Source: Acidobacteriota bacterium
GTDB taxonomy: Bacteria > Acidobacteriota > Terriglobia > UBA7540
DNA: 37,896 nt
Direction of reading: 5' to 3'
Assembly: GCA_003165315.1 (NCBI GenBank)
Contig: PLSX01000265.1
Span: 786-38,681, forward strand
The position numbers were made by a program, and so were the translations under genes. The notes beneath the pieces are model-generated. The model searched no databases. It had not been told where the DNA came from and saw only the letters and a program-made list of their open reading frames with translations. Each line of letters begins with the position of its first letter. Within the stretch, counting starts at the first letter, position 1. Of this stretch, positions 1 to 7,761 are shown in pieces.

Positions 1-2
1 TG

Positions 3-341
3 AACGTGCTGCTGGCGGAAGCCGATATTCCCTACGACCGCCTGCTCGACATGGATTCCATCAATCCGGATTTCCCCCAGACCGATGTGGTGCTGATCAT
101 CGGCGCAAATGACGTAACAAATCCCGCCGCGCGCACCGATCAATCCAGCCCCATCTTCGGCATGCCCATCCTCGACGTAGATAAAGCGCGCACCGTGATG
201 GTGATCAAGCGCAGCATGAATCCCGGCTTTGCCGGTATCGACAACCCGCTCTACTACTTCGATAAGACGCTGATGCTCTTCGGCGACGCCAAGGGTTTTG
301 TGGGAGACATCGTAAGAGAGCTGACGGGCGGGGGACACTGA
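3..341 (+). CDS. pntB: NAD(P) transhydrogenase subunit beta, C-terminal fragment
   Basis: This is the 3' end of the beta subunit of proton-translocating NAD(P)+ transhydrogenase, which uses the proton gradient to reduce NADP+ with NADH at the inner membrane. The visible part is the soluble NADP(H)-binding domain III. It reads [12 protein letters not shown] at its start, then the [11 protein letters not shown] segment, the [12 protein letters not shown] segment and the [17 protein letters not shown] nucleotide-loop region, all characteristic of PntB. The reading frame is open to the left edge of the window, so the gene begins outside; the first internal start-like codon (GTG at 6) is not the true start. 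The stop at 339-341 is followed by only about 28 bp before the next gene. The family call is secure. Confidence 0.95.
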   Translation, partial: NVLLAEADIPYDRLLDMDSINPDFPQTDVVLIIGANDVTNPAARTDQSSPIFGMPILDVDKARTVMVIKRSMNPGFAGIDNPLYYFDKTLMLFGDAKGFVGDIVRELTGGGH

Positions 342-369
342 TCAATTTTAGATATCGGATCGTTGACCA

Positions 370-990
370 ATGACTGAACCTAAATTGAGATTCGGGAGGC
401 CGGTGCCAGCGACAATAGACAAAGACTACCTCCGGGTTAGTGTGGTCTCAATTGTGTCGCGATGCTGTTTTGTTGCAATTGCCTGCAGCCTCGGCCGTAA
501 CGCATTGCAAAGGGATATGGGCACGGAAACTGAGCTTCTGTCAGATATTCACTCAGTCGACCAAATGGCCGTCACGACCGGTGAGTTGGCACAATTGAGG
601 GGCACAACTCCCGACATCCGAAATTTCGGAGTTCTGCTGGTGCGCGATCACAGAGATGCCGAACGCCGTGTCCAGGTTCTTGTGAACGAGTTGGGCATTC
701 ACTTGATCGAACCGATGAAAAAGACTCCCGAAGAACTGCACGCAATGCAACTGCTGAAACAGGATCTCGCGAAATTGCAATTGCTCAAGGGGCCCCAGTT
801 CGACAGTGCGTTCATCGAGCAAACTGGCAATATGCACCGCGTCTTTTTGGCGGCACTACAACAGGGACGCCGGCAATTGCACCCCTCGCCGGCAAAGACA
901 CTCATCGACAAGCTGGTTCCAATCCTGCAACAGCATGAGTTTCTTTGCCGCTGGTGCGTGGGCCATTGTCTCAATCACGGAACATACTGA
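370..990 (+). CDS. DUF4142-like exported protein
   Basis: This is a 206-residue protein whose central part resembles DUF4142 (ferritin-like helical proteins annotated as predicted outer-membrane proteins; function unknown). The family pattern is seen as a helix with MAVTTGELAQLRG, then FGVLLVRDHRDAERRVQVLVNELGI, then LLKGPQFDSAFIEQTGNMHRVFL. Residues 23-42 are hydrophobic with two cysteines and may be a signal or anchor. The ATG at 370 has no convincing ribosome binding site. An in-frame ATG at 520 preceded by AAAGGGAT is an alternative start that would drop the hydrophobic segment. The last 20 residues (rich in Cys, Trp and His) do not look like the family's usual C-terminus, so a late frameshift near 930-950 is possible. 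The domain call is from pattern recognition only. Confidence 0.7.
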   Translation: MTEPKLRFGRPVPATIDKDYLRVSVVSIVSRCCFVAIACSLGRNALQRDMGTETELLSDIHSVDQMAVTTGELAQLRGTTPDIRNFGVLLVRDHRDAERRVQVLVNELGIHLIEPMKKTPEELHAMQLLKQDLAKLQLLKGPQFDSAFIEQTGNMHRVFLAALQQGRRQLHPSPAKTLIDKLVPILQQHEFLCRWCVGHCLNHGTY

Positions 991-1021
991 GAGATTCTGA
1001 AGCTGAGAAGGTGGGGGTAGC

Positions 1022-1560
1022 ATGGCAAGAGAGGTTGAAATGTCCAGCAGGGCGATACTGGTGGGGGGGCACAGGGCGGCATCATTGCCGGCATGGCGAT
1101 GTTGCTGTTCGCCCTAGTGCATGCGGGGTTGACGGGCGCAGGTTTCTGGACTCCCCTGCGGTTAATTTCAGCCGCGATGGGTGACTTGCCTACCCTGATT
1201 GCCAGCGGCAATGCAGATGGAGCCATGAGTGCCGTTAGCATTTTCATTTCGGGAGCGGTCATTCACCTCACATTCGCTGCGGGCTGGGGAATTCTATTTG
1301 TCAGGCTCTTTCCGCGGCTCCGCGGTGGCACTGTTGTGGGGGTCGGGTTGCTGTACAGCGTTGTCGTCTGGGCAGTCATGAATTGGGGCGTGCTGATCTG
1401 GCTGGATCGAACCATGTATGACCGCGTGCAGCTTGAAAGCGGTGCGTTCTTCTTTGAACATCTGGTATATGGCGGGTTCGTTGCAATTGGCCCTGGCTTT
1501 GCGCGTCGCCAACCCGAGAAAGCGACCGTCGATTCCGTTTTGGGGCTTTGGCCAAATTGA
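1022..1560 (+). CDS. Small integral membrane protein, frameshifted in a G tract
   Basis: The uninterrupted frame that ends at 1560 starts only at 1093, but a better start exists at 1022: ATG preceded by AAGGTGGGGG and reading MAREVEMSSRAILVGG. That frame is one base out of phase with the rest. Adding one G to the run of seven at 1063-1069 joins the parts into a single protein of about 179 residues whose first membrane segment then reads GGAQGGIIAGMAMLLFALVH. This is either a sequencing error or a true phase-variable or dead frame. The rest shows about four hydrophobic segments and no catalytic motif. I do not recognise the family. It lies about 30 bp after the DUF4142-like gene on the same strand and may be cotranscribed with it. 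Confidence 0.6.
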
Positions 1561-1678
1561 TGCTTTAAGCAGGCTAGCGTGAAGTTGGGCGTACTTAATC
1601 CCACTGTGCGATGTGCGAATTAGAAATGGTATCTTGAGGACGTAGATAAAATTTGAAAACGTAGCAAGGCCCCATAAC

Positions 1679-1704
1679 CGCAGGGCCGGAGGGCGGGCCC
1701 TGCG
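1679..1704. repeat. REP-like hairpin
   Basis: There are perfect 9-bp arms, CGCAGGGCC at 1679-1687 and GGCCCTGCG at 1696-1704, around an 8-base loop. The flanks (GCTACCTCGGC) resemble the flanks of the hairpins near 36200-36330. It is in the 200-bp gap before the PIN-like gene. There is no T tract, so it is a dispersed palindromic repeat rather than a clear terminator. Confidence 0.7.
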
Positions 1705-1775
1705 CTACCTCGGCCGCCGATAAAAATTGGGGATTTCAGAGGTTCGATTGAATAGTCACGATGTGGTGGAGGACA

Positions 1776-2297
1776 ATGACGTCTATTCCCGCATGGTTCG
1801 CGAAATTGCCGGCTCCTCGAGGGAAAAAGCTCCTTGCCATTGATAACAACGTCATCAGCGAATACTTTATAAGAAAGCGGGAGACTCCCGAGCTGAAATT
1901 TGTCTTCGAGGATCCGAGCCTTCAGATCCAATGCAGCCGGCGGGTGATTGACGAAGCTCTGAACCATCCCAGCTTGCCCGCCGTGCAAATGCCCAATGTG
2001 TGGGCAAGCCTGACTCAACTTCAGGGAACGGGAAAGCTTTTTCTTTCGGGCACTACACAGATGGCGCCCGCACAACTCGCGGAACATAAGGAATTGATCC
2101 GTCTCCTTCAGCAAGCCAGCGTCAGGGTTGAAGATGCCGCCGTGACCGCCGACGCGATCGTCAAGAAGATCCCCTTGCTGCGCCTCGACCAGAAATTCAA
2201 AAACGCCATGACCCCCGCGTTGCAGAATCCCACAGTTCGGGCGTTCCTGAAGATCCATTCACTCCTCGATTCCGCGACGTTAATTTTTGTTAGCTAA
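1776..2297 (+). CDS. Hypothetical protein, possible PIN-like domain
   Basis: This is a 173-residue soluble protein with no signal peptide. Near the N-terminus it reads KKLLAIDNNVISEYF, a hydrophobic strand ending in an acidic residue and then a short helix. Near the C-terminus it reads TADAIVKKIPLLRLDQKFKNA, again with acidic residues after helices. This layout is reminiscent of PIN-domain nucleases, but the full set of acidic catalytic residues cannot be confirmed by eye, so the function is tentative. GGAGG at 1768-1772 lies three bases before the ATG at 1776; the ATG at 1761 has no ribosome site before it, so I prefer 1776. It is isolated: the VapB-like gene at 2810-3121 is on the opposite strand across a repeat region and does not form a standard toxin-antitoxin operon with it. 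Confidence 0.55.
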   Translation: MTSIPAWFAKLPAPRGKKLLAIDNNVISEYFIRKRETPELKFVFEDPSLQIQCSRRVIDEALNHPSLPAVQMPNVWASLTQLQGTGKLFLSGTTQMAPAQLAEHKELIRLLQQASVRVEDAAVTADAIVKKIPLLRLDQKFKNAMTPALQNPTVRAFLKIHSLLDSATLIFVS

Positions 2298-2354
2298 CCT
2301 GGACTTCTCACCAGCCTCACCTGTGCTGGTGTAGATTTCGCGTCGCTGGCATTC

Positions 2355-2589
2355 AGAGCGAAGCTTTGGAGTGCGCGGAGCTTACTGCAGCTTTTTACCC
2401 AGCCGGCTTGCTGGCTGGAAATCGATCGGGAACGATGAATCGCGAATGGGGAGAGCTTCTCGCAAGCTTGCTGGCTGGAATGTGCCCAGGTACGATGCAT
2501 GAAGATTGGGGCGATGATTCGGACTTTCGCAAGCAAGCTTGCGATAAAGAAAGCGGCAGCAAGCTGCGCGCACTCCAAAGCTTCGCTCC
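2355..2589. mobile_element. Long palindromic repeat element, copy 1 (MITE-like)
   Basis: The ends are 40-bp inverted repeats at 2355-2394 and 2550-2589 that match at 36 of 40 positions. Inside are smaller palindromes, including CCAGCCGGCTTGCTGGCTGG near 2399-2418 and a CGCAAGCAAGCTTGCG core near 2528-2543. Relative to copy 2 (8845-9012), this copy has an extra internal segment of about 65 bp containing a second copy of the AAGCTTGCTGGCTGG motif near 2463-2480. Apparent open frames in it are by-products of the repeat. It has no transposase, so if mobile it is non-autonomous. Confidence 0.8.
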
Positions 2590-2654
2590 GTGTCCCCGAA
2601 CACGCTGTCGTCAACGGGGTGCGGGGGGACCGAGCATGGGGTGGAAGCGCTTAG

Positions 2655-2809
2655 CCACGGTCAATGCAGTTTTGACCGTGGGTACTTACCCTGATGACGA
2701 ATCTTGGGTCAACCGTAGCCGGGGGGATTCGCTCCGCGGGAGCCATCGGAGTTCACCACTGGAAACCGAATATAGGAAAAGCCCACGGTCAGGGCGGCAC
2801 CGACCGTGG
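2655..2809. repeat. Pair of CCACGGTC hairpins
   Basis: Two hairpins share the same stem. The first has CCACGGTCAA at 2655-2664 against TTGACCGTGG at 2672-2681. The second has CCACGGTC at 2783-2790 against GACCGTGG at 2802-2809. They lie just beyond the stop of the VapB-like gene and fill the rest of the 2298-2809 gap together with the palindromic element. They resemble the dispersed hairpin repeats elsewhere in the window. Confidence 0.65.
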
Positions 2810-3121
2810 CTACACTTCTTTTGTCATTCTCGTGCCGGTCAGGCCAAGCTCTTTCCTCACTTGCCGGCTGGTGAGTGGCGGGCGGCGCTTTTGCAAGCGC
2901 GCTTCCGCGAGGTACCGATCTTCCCGGCCTTCGAGTCTGCGCGCGAACGAGAGCTTTCCTGCGTGATTCCGCATCACGTCCTTGAATCGCCTAAGCGCAA
3001 CGATCTCCCGGAGCGCCACCTGCACAGCCTCCCTCCGGGATTTTGCGCCGAGAACTTTGGCGGCTTCGTCTGCCAGTTGGGGATCAAGTCTTATCGATGT
3101 GAGTTTCACGGACACTTTCAT
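2810..3121 (-). CDS. VapB-like antitoxin, apparently without a toxin
   Basis: This is a 103-residue protein. Residues 1-55 fit the VapB antitoxin pattern: a short N-terminal strand (SVKLTSIRLDPQL) for a ribbon-helix-helix fold, ADEAAKVLGAKSRREAVQVALRE, then RRFKDVMRNHAGKLSF. VapB proteins bind their own operator and neutralise a PIN-domain RNase. The remaining basic tail (residues 56-103) is longer than usual. The ATG at 3121 is chosen because AAGGAGG lies eight bases upstream; the in-frame GTG at 3130 overlaps that ribosome site. No toxin gene follows: downstream there are only hairpin repeats. It may be an orphan, or the partner may have been lost when repeats invaded. The antitoxin call is good; the partner is unknown. 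Confidence 0.75.
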   Translation of the reverse strand: MKVSVKLTSIRLDPQLADEAAKVLGAKSRREAVQVALREIVALRRFKDVMRNHAGKLSFARRLEGREDRYLAEARLQKRRPPLTSRQVRKELGLTGTRMTKEV

Positions 3122-3293
3122 TCCCTCCACCTCCTTTTATAGCAGTTAGGGGGATCGTATGTATACGCAGGCTGGCTGGAGCTGAGCACTGATTTGGGGA
3201 GTCTGAGATTCCCGAGGGGCTTGCAGATTGCGATGTCCGGAGACGCAGACATTGAATACCATGCCTGCGCCAGCCGGTGAGCACTTGTCCTGC

Positions 3294-4010
3294 TCACATC
3301 TTCACGGCGCCGCCGCAGCACTTTTTATATTTCTTACCGCTGCCGCACGGGCACAGGGCATTGCGGCCGGTCTTTGACCTTCCCCCGAGAGGAACTGTTT
3401 CGGCCGTCAACCCCGACGCTATCTTCAGGCGGGTGGGCAGCCAGTAGGCATGGATGGCCTGCACGGCCTCCGGCAGGAGGCTGATGAGGTTCTTGCGGAC
3501 GTCGTCGGGCATGGGTCCTTCAGGGACTTCGTCGAGCGCACCTTCCATGGAAAAGGCAACGATGGGAGCGAGCATTCCGCTGGATTCCTCATTTTCAATG
3601 AGCGGGTTCCAAGCGTCTTCTCCCAGGGAAACTCCAAGACTGAAACCCACACACCAATCCTCCACCGCAACCACCCACTTGCCATCCACCTCGTATTCGA
3701 AGATTAGCGGCTGGAATTCTTGCGGCGTTTCCATAAAGGTCTGAATGGTCTGGTTATAGTAGCGCATGATCAATTCAACAACGTGCTGTGCCTGCTCGAG
3801 CGTTTGCAGCTTCGGGTTGCCGCCCTCGCCCCAAATTAGGGGCAGCCACACGCTGGGCATCACGGTGACCGGCCCGATGGCAAGGGCGGTGAAGTAGCCA
3901 TGCAGCATGGAGACGTTCATGGCATCTTCGGGGACAAGGTCGGACTCAAAGAATTCTGTCAACTCCTCAAGTTCGGCATCTGAAAGGGGAATATCTGGAC
4001 GGGTGGCCAT
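3294..4010 (-). CDS. YecA/UPF0149 family protein with C-terminal SEC-C zinc motif
   Basis: This is a 238-residue cytoplasmic protein. Residues 1-180 fit the YecA/YgfB (UPF0149) helical domain: [17 protein letters not shown], then [16 protein letters not shown], which is typical of this family. The C-terminus is a SEC-C metal-binding motif, [20 protein letters not shown], with the CxC...CC zinc ligands also found at the end of SecA. YecA of E. coli has been linked to SecA and ribosomes, so a role in early protein export is plausible but not shown here. The start is the ATG at 4010 (MATRPDIP); an upstream in-frame ATG at 4046 would add residues unlike the family. It is downstream of, and on the same strand as, the serine hydrolase gene. 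Confidence 0.88.
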   Translation of the reverse strand: MATRPDIPLSDAELEELTEFFESDLVPEDAMNVSMLHGYFTALAIGPVTVMPSVWLPLIWGEGGNPKLQTLEQAQHVVELIMRYYNQTIQTFMETPQEFQPLIFEYEVDGKWVVAVEDWCVGFSLGVSLGEDAWNPLIENEESSGMLAPIVAFSMEGALDEVPEGPMPDDVRKNLISLLPEAVQAIHAYWLPTRLKIASGLTAETVPLGGRSKTGRNALCPCGSGKKYKKCCGGAVKM

Positions 4011-4062
4011 GGGAAACAGTCTATCCGCTTGCGCGGGGAGGCACAACTGGTTACCACGCGCA

Positions 4063-5151
4063 TTACTCTGCAGGCGCTGCGGCGACTACCATTTGGACCA
4101 GGCGCGACATCTGCTGCTTACTGACCGTGCGCTTGGTCTTGCGCTCATCCACGCGGTTGACGACGATCAGGTCGAGTGACGGCACCACCACGGCATACTG
4201 TCCAAGATAGCCCGCCGCCCAGAAGCTGCCCGCCGGAAACGGTATTTCTTGCGGAGCGCCGCTCGCCGAATTGCCGGTCCACCACAGATACCCATAACCG
4301 CCCGTCGATGTGTCGGAATACGGTCGCGTGCTCGCCGTCACCCAATCCTCCGGAACCACCTGGACGCCGTTCCACTTGCCTCCATGAAGGTAGAGCAGGG
4401 CAAAGCGGGCAAAATCCCGGGCGCTCAGGTTGAAGAGGTACGCCGGGTAGCGCGAATCGTGCTCGGTAACGTAATGGCCATCGCGCGGCCTGAAATCCTG
4501 CATGCCGATGGGTTGGGCAATCTTCTCGTAGAATGCGTCGAAGATTTTTGTGCCCGTGGCCTGCTCGTAGATTTGGCCGAGGGTGTTGAAGTCCCAGTTG
4601 TTGTAATACCAGAAAGTGCCGTGGTCGTGGGATCCGCGCGGCGGCCGCTGCTCCTTCATACCCGAGGTCTCGTAAGCAGCGTGGTGGTAGACCCCGGAGC
4701 GCGACTCCAGCAGTTCGCGCACCGTCGCCTGCTTTTCCGCGGTGGTCAACGGCGGATTCTTGTCGTCAATGCCAAGCTTCTCCATCGTATCGTCCAAATT
4801 GATCTTGCCGTCGGCGACGGCGATGCCGATCAGGGAATCCAGCAAGCTCTTCCGGCAGGAGTGCAGGTTCGACCGGTGGGCAATATCCCCCCAGGCGGCC
4901 ACCACCACGCCGTGTTGCACGATCATCGCCGAGGTGGAACCCATCTGGTCAACTGCCTCACCTATTTCCGCCAGCTTCTGCGCTGACCAGCTTGCCTGCT
5001 GCGGCGACGCTATCTGCCTCCACTCCTCGCCCGGCACACGGCTTGCCTGGCCGCTCGCGTCAATCACCAACCCCAGCAGCAATAGAGCCAACAAGCCAGA
5101 ACGCTTCCGCGAAAATTCAAAGCCCGAAGAAGGTCGAATTCGTTTCATCAT
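4063..5151 (-). CDS. Secreted serine hydrolase, beta-lactamase class C-like
   Basis: This 362-residue protein has an N-terminal signal peptide (basic residues, then LLALLLLGLVI at about 20-30, cleavage near ASGQA). It belongs to the class C beta-lactamase/esterase/DD-peptidase-like superfamily. The nucleophile motif SxxK is SCRK at residues 98-101, and the YxN motif is YNN at 183-185. Downstream is GGYGYLWWTGN and a late FWAAGYLGQ segment in the place of the usual HTG-type motif. These enzymes act on esters or peptide substrates in the periplasm; the substrate here is not evident. The start is one of two adjacent ATGs (5151 or 5148). An upstream in-frame start would put an unrelated arginine-rich stretch before the signal peptide. 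Confidence 0.85.
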   Translation of the reverse strand: MMKRIRPSSGFEFSRKRSGLLALLLLGLVIDASGQASRVPGEEWRQIASPQQASWSAQKLAEIGEAVDQMGSTSAMIVQHGVVVAAWGDIAHRSNLHSCRKSLLDSLIGIAVADGKINLDDTMEKLGIDDKNPPLTTAEKQATVRELLESRSGVYHHAAYETSGMKEQRPPRGSHDHGTFWYYNNWDFNTLGQIYEQATGTKIFDAFYEKIAQPIGMQDFRPRDGHYVTEHDSRYPAYLFNLSARDFARFALLYLHGGKWNGVQVVPEDWVTASTRPYSDTSTGGYGYLWWTGNSASGAPQEIPFPAGSFWAAGYLGQYAVVVPSLDLIVVNRVDERKTKRTVSKQQMSRLVQMVVAAAPAE

Positions 5152-5592
5152 GAGATTCACCAAGGGGGCCCCTGGGGCGCTTTGAAATGGCCAACCGCGA
5201 CCACTGCCCACGGAACGCAAGCGTGTGCCGGGATAAATTACAGAGAGATTACACCTTCTCCTGCAGGCCGGGGCCAAGTGTATCCCGAATTGCTATCCCA
5301 ATATTCTCGTCTTTCCTCCCTTTTGTGACTCTTTGTCCCATAAATGAGCGTTTCGCTACCCACTTTTCCCGTTCTAAGGGACATTAGTACCTTATCCCCA
5401 CAATGAAGCTGCCCGTCACACTCTCTTGACGAACTTGTCTCGCCAGCTTAACCCCCGATTCACATACGCCTGTCAATTTAATCGTGCCCGAGAAAAATCT
5501 CTGAGCTGGAAGCGCCATCCGCTCTGGCGATGACTTGGAAACATCACCAAGAAAAATTCCAACACGTTCGATATTAATGAGGAGGAGCCTGT
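5152..5592. other. Gene-free intergenic region between divergent genes
   Basis: These 441 bp separate the divergent serine hydrolase and phosphoesterase genes and should hold both promoters. I see an imperfect hairpin (GGCGATG at 5526-5532 with CATCACC at 5542-5548) and one CTGTCA half-site at 5470-5475, but no second half-site for a proper Pho box. No coding frame is convincing. Confidence 0.5.
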
Positions 5593-7659
5593 ATGCACCT
5601 AAAGGAACTGACAAAAGCCGGCTGCACTTTCTTGACGCTAGCTGCGTTTCTGCTTCAGCCATTTGCCGCGTTGGCCGAAGACGTAAAGGATAGCAACACC
5701 GCTGACCAGAGACAGCTTGTTAGAATCGCGCCCAAATCAAGCGACGAAGTCGCCGAGTACACGCACAGCGTCGAGGATTCGCCGTATCTCACGCACGATC
5801 AGAAACTCGATCTGCTCCGGAAGAAAATTAAGTACGTGTTTGTTCTCTTCCAAGAGAACCGTTCGTTTGACTTCTACTTTGGCACTTATCCGGGAGCCAA
5901 AGGGCTGTTTTCTCAGTCCAAAAGTGAAACCCCCGGCTTTGTCCAGCCCATCGTTTTGACGGACGGCTCGGTGAGCACTATTTCGCCCTTCCTGTTCCCC
6001 CAATCCATCACCGACGTCAATGGCCAGGCGGTTTTGCTCTATCCTGAGGACACGGATTCGGTGAACCACTCGCACGCCGGCATCGATGCGAAGCTGCACT
6101 TGAATGCGAGTAACGTCCCTCAGAATGACCGTTATGCGGTTACCGAAGAAGGCCTTGCCGGAACACTGAGCGCCGATGGAACGACCTACACCGGACCGGC
6201 CCCGACTGAGAAGCAAGTGCAAAAAGGTGAGTTGGTGGTGGGCCATGTGGATTGCGATACCGCTCCTTTTCTTTGGAGATACGCGGACCGCTTCACGCTT
6301 TTCGATAACTTCTTCGACACCGTAGTCGGACCCTCCACGCCCAACGCCATCGCCATGATCGCGGGCCAGTCGGGTTTGACGCAGTGGGTTAAGCACCCGA
6401 ATCTGGCGATGGGAACCAGCACCTACACCAACGCGCAACTGCCGGTAACCGGCGATCCCCAACCCTATTGGGGTTCCGCGCTTGACACCACGCCTACGGC
6501 TACAAAGCAGCCGGTTGACAATCCGGGCGGGGTTAGCTCCACGCCGGCTTCCAACCTGACCTTTGCCACGCTGCCGCTGTCCTTCATGGGCGGTCAGATT
6601 AAATCCATCACAGCTCAGGATTTGAACCCCACTTTCGACCTCACGGATGTTCAAGCGGACATCCAGAAGATCGCGGGTGATCAGAACAAAGCGGTAAATT
6701 GGGGCTGGTTCCAGGAAGGCTACGATCGCGAGTCCACCGATCCTACTGCCACGGCCACACATGACGACTACATTGCCCATCACAACGGCCCGCAGTACTT
6801 CGGTTATGAAGCCAATAACCTGGGCGAAACGCAACGGCACCTAAAGGGCCTGGGCGATTTCTATACGGCGATCAGCGCCAACGCTCTGCCTGAGCGGGGT
6901 GGCGTATTCTATGTCCGCGGCGGCTACGGAAACCTTGACGGTCTTACCCCCCGCTCCCCCAGCCCGGCAGTGCAAGCTGATTTCCCCGGCAATGACGACC
7001 ATCCAGGGTACTCGGACGCGCAGATCGCCGAAGCCTTGCTGGCGGATTCGATCAATGCCATCGCCAAGAGCAAGTATTGGCCGGAGAGCGCCATCATCAT
7101 CACCTACGATGAAACCGACGGCCTCTATGACCACACCCAGCCGAACATCCGCTCGTGGGATCCGCTGGGCAACGCCCTCGATCAAGGTCCGCGCATTCCC
7201 GCGATCGTGATCTCGCCCTACAGCATGGTTCACGCCATCTCCCATGAAGCTACCGAGCATGGCTCAATCATCAAGTTCATCGACGAGCTCTTCAACCTGA
7301 CTCCGCTTGCCGATTTGCCGGATGAAGCCGCAGCTCGCGCTCAGGGCGCGGTGACTTACAACCAGAACTACATGGGACCTTCCGACGACCAGACGCCCGG
7401 TGTCGGCGACCTCTTCTCCGCGTTCGACAATGCCCGCCTGCTGGGTATTGAACGGCCCGTTCCTGGCTGGTTCGCACAGATTTCGAGAGATGAGGTAACG
7501 ACCCTGCCACACTTTGGCGCACAAGGCTGCAGCGTACTCCATATCACCCCCACCGATTACGTCAACGGCAAGGTGATTGACCCGGCGCCCCAGGACGTCA
7601 ATCCTCGTCCCAGCAGCAACGCAGGCGTACCCTACCTGGGTGGCTGGGCCACGGACTAA
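5593..7659 (+). CDS. Secreted phosphoesterase, phospholipase C/acid phosphatase (AcpA) family
   Basis: This is a 688-residue exported enzyme of the bacterial phosphoesterase family (Pfam PF04185), which includes phospholipases C and the acid phosphatase AcpA. The signal peptide is residues 1-28 (ending FAALA). The metal site signature VLFQENRSFDFYFGTYPG is at about 84-101. Further family blocks are GHVDCDTAPFLWRYADRFTLFDNFFDTVVGPS-type residues near 216-247, IITYDETDGLYDH near 500, and GPRIPAIVISPYS shortly after it. It would hydrolyse phosphate esters in the periplasm or outside the cell, releasing phosphate or head groups. AGGAGGAG sits seven bases before the ATG. Length fits the AcpA/PLC group; the precise substrate cannot be told. 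A strong hairpin follows the stop. Confidence 0.92.
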   Translation: MHLKELTKAGCTFLTLAAFLLQPFAALAEDVKDSNTADQRQLVRIAPKSSDEVAEYTHSVEDSPYLTHDQKLDLLRKKIKYVFVLFQENRSFDFYFGTYPGAKGLFSQSKSETPGFVQPIVLTDGSVSTISPFLFPQSITDVNGQAVLLYPEDTDSVNHSHAGIDAKLHLNASNVPQNDRYAVTEEGLAGTLSADGTTYTGPAPTEKQVQKGELVVGHVDCDTAPFLWRYADRFTLFDNFFDTVVGPSTPNAIAMIAGQSGLTQWVKHPNLAMGTSTYTNAQLPVTGDPQPYWGSALDTTPTATKQPVDNPGGVSSTPASNLTFATLPLSFMGGQIKSITAQDLNPTFDLTDVQADIQKIAGDQNKAVNWGWFQEGYDRESTDPTATATHDDYIAHHNGPQYFGYEANNLGETQRHLKGLGDFYTAISANALPERGGVFYVRGGYGNLDGLTPRSPSPAVQADFPGNDDHPGYSDAQIAEALLADSINAIAKSKYWPESAIIITYDETDGLYDHTQPNIRSWDPLGNALDQGPRIPAIVISPYSMVHAISHEATEHGSIIKFIDELFNLTPLADLPDEAAARAQGAVTYNQNYMGPSDDQTPGVGDLFSAFDNARLLGIERPVPGWFAQISRDEVTTLPHFGAQGCSVLHITPTDYVNGKVIDPAPQDVNPRPSSNAGVPYLGGWATD

Positions 7660-7678
7660 ACGCAACTTGAACCACTTC

Positions 7679-7715
7679 AATGCGGCGACCGGATTTCAAC
7701 ACCGGTCGCCGCATT
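7679..7715 (+). terminator. Strong intergenic hairpin (terminator or attenuator)
   Basis: There is a perfect 14-bp stem, AATGCGGCGACCGG at 7679-7692 and CCGGTCGCCGCATT at 7702-7715, with a 9-base loop, followed by CTTATTC. It begins 20 bp after the phosphoesterase stop and ends 46 bp before the binding-protein start. The weak T run suggests either a terminator or a 3'-end protecting hairpin that lowers expression of the following gene. Confidence 0.7.
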
Positions 7716-7761
7716 CTTATTCAGATACCCGGCAACGAATACCGGAAGGAAAAAGGAAAGC

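Noticed and set aside
1776-3121. The PIN-like protein and VapB-like protein as one toxin-antitoxin pair
   Set aside because: They are on opposite strands, over 500 bp apart, with a palindromic element and hairpins between them, and the PIN call is weak.
2366-3142. A 258-residue plus-strand open frame
   Set aside because: It runs through the palindromic element, the hairpins and the antisense of the VapB-like gene; its composition is that of repeat sequence.
5470-5488. A Pho box upstream of the phosphoesterase
   Set aside because: Only one CTGTCA half-site is present; the second half at the expected spacing does not fit.
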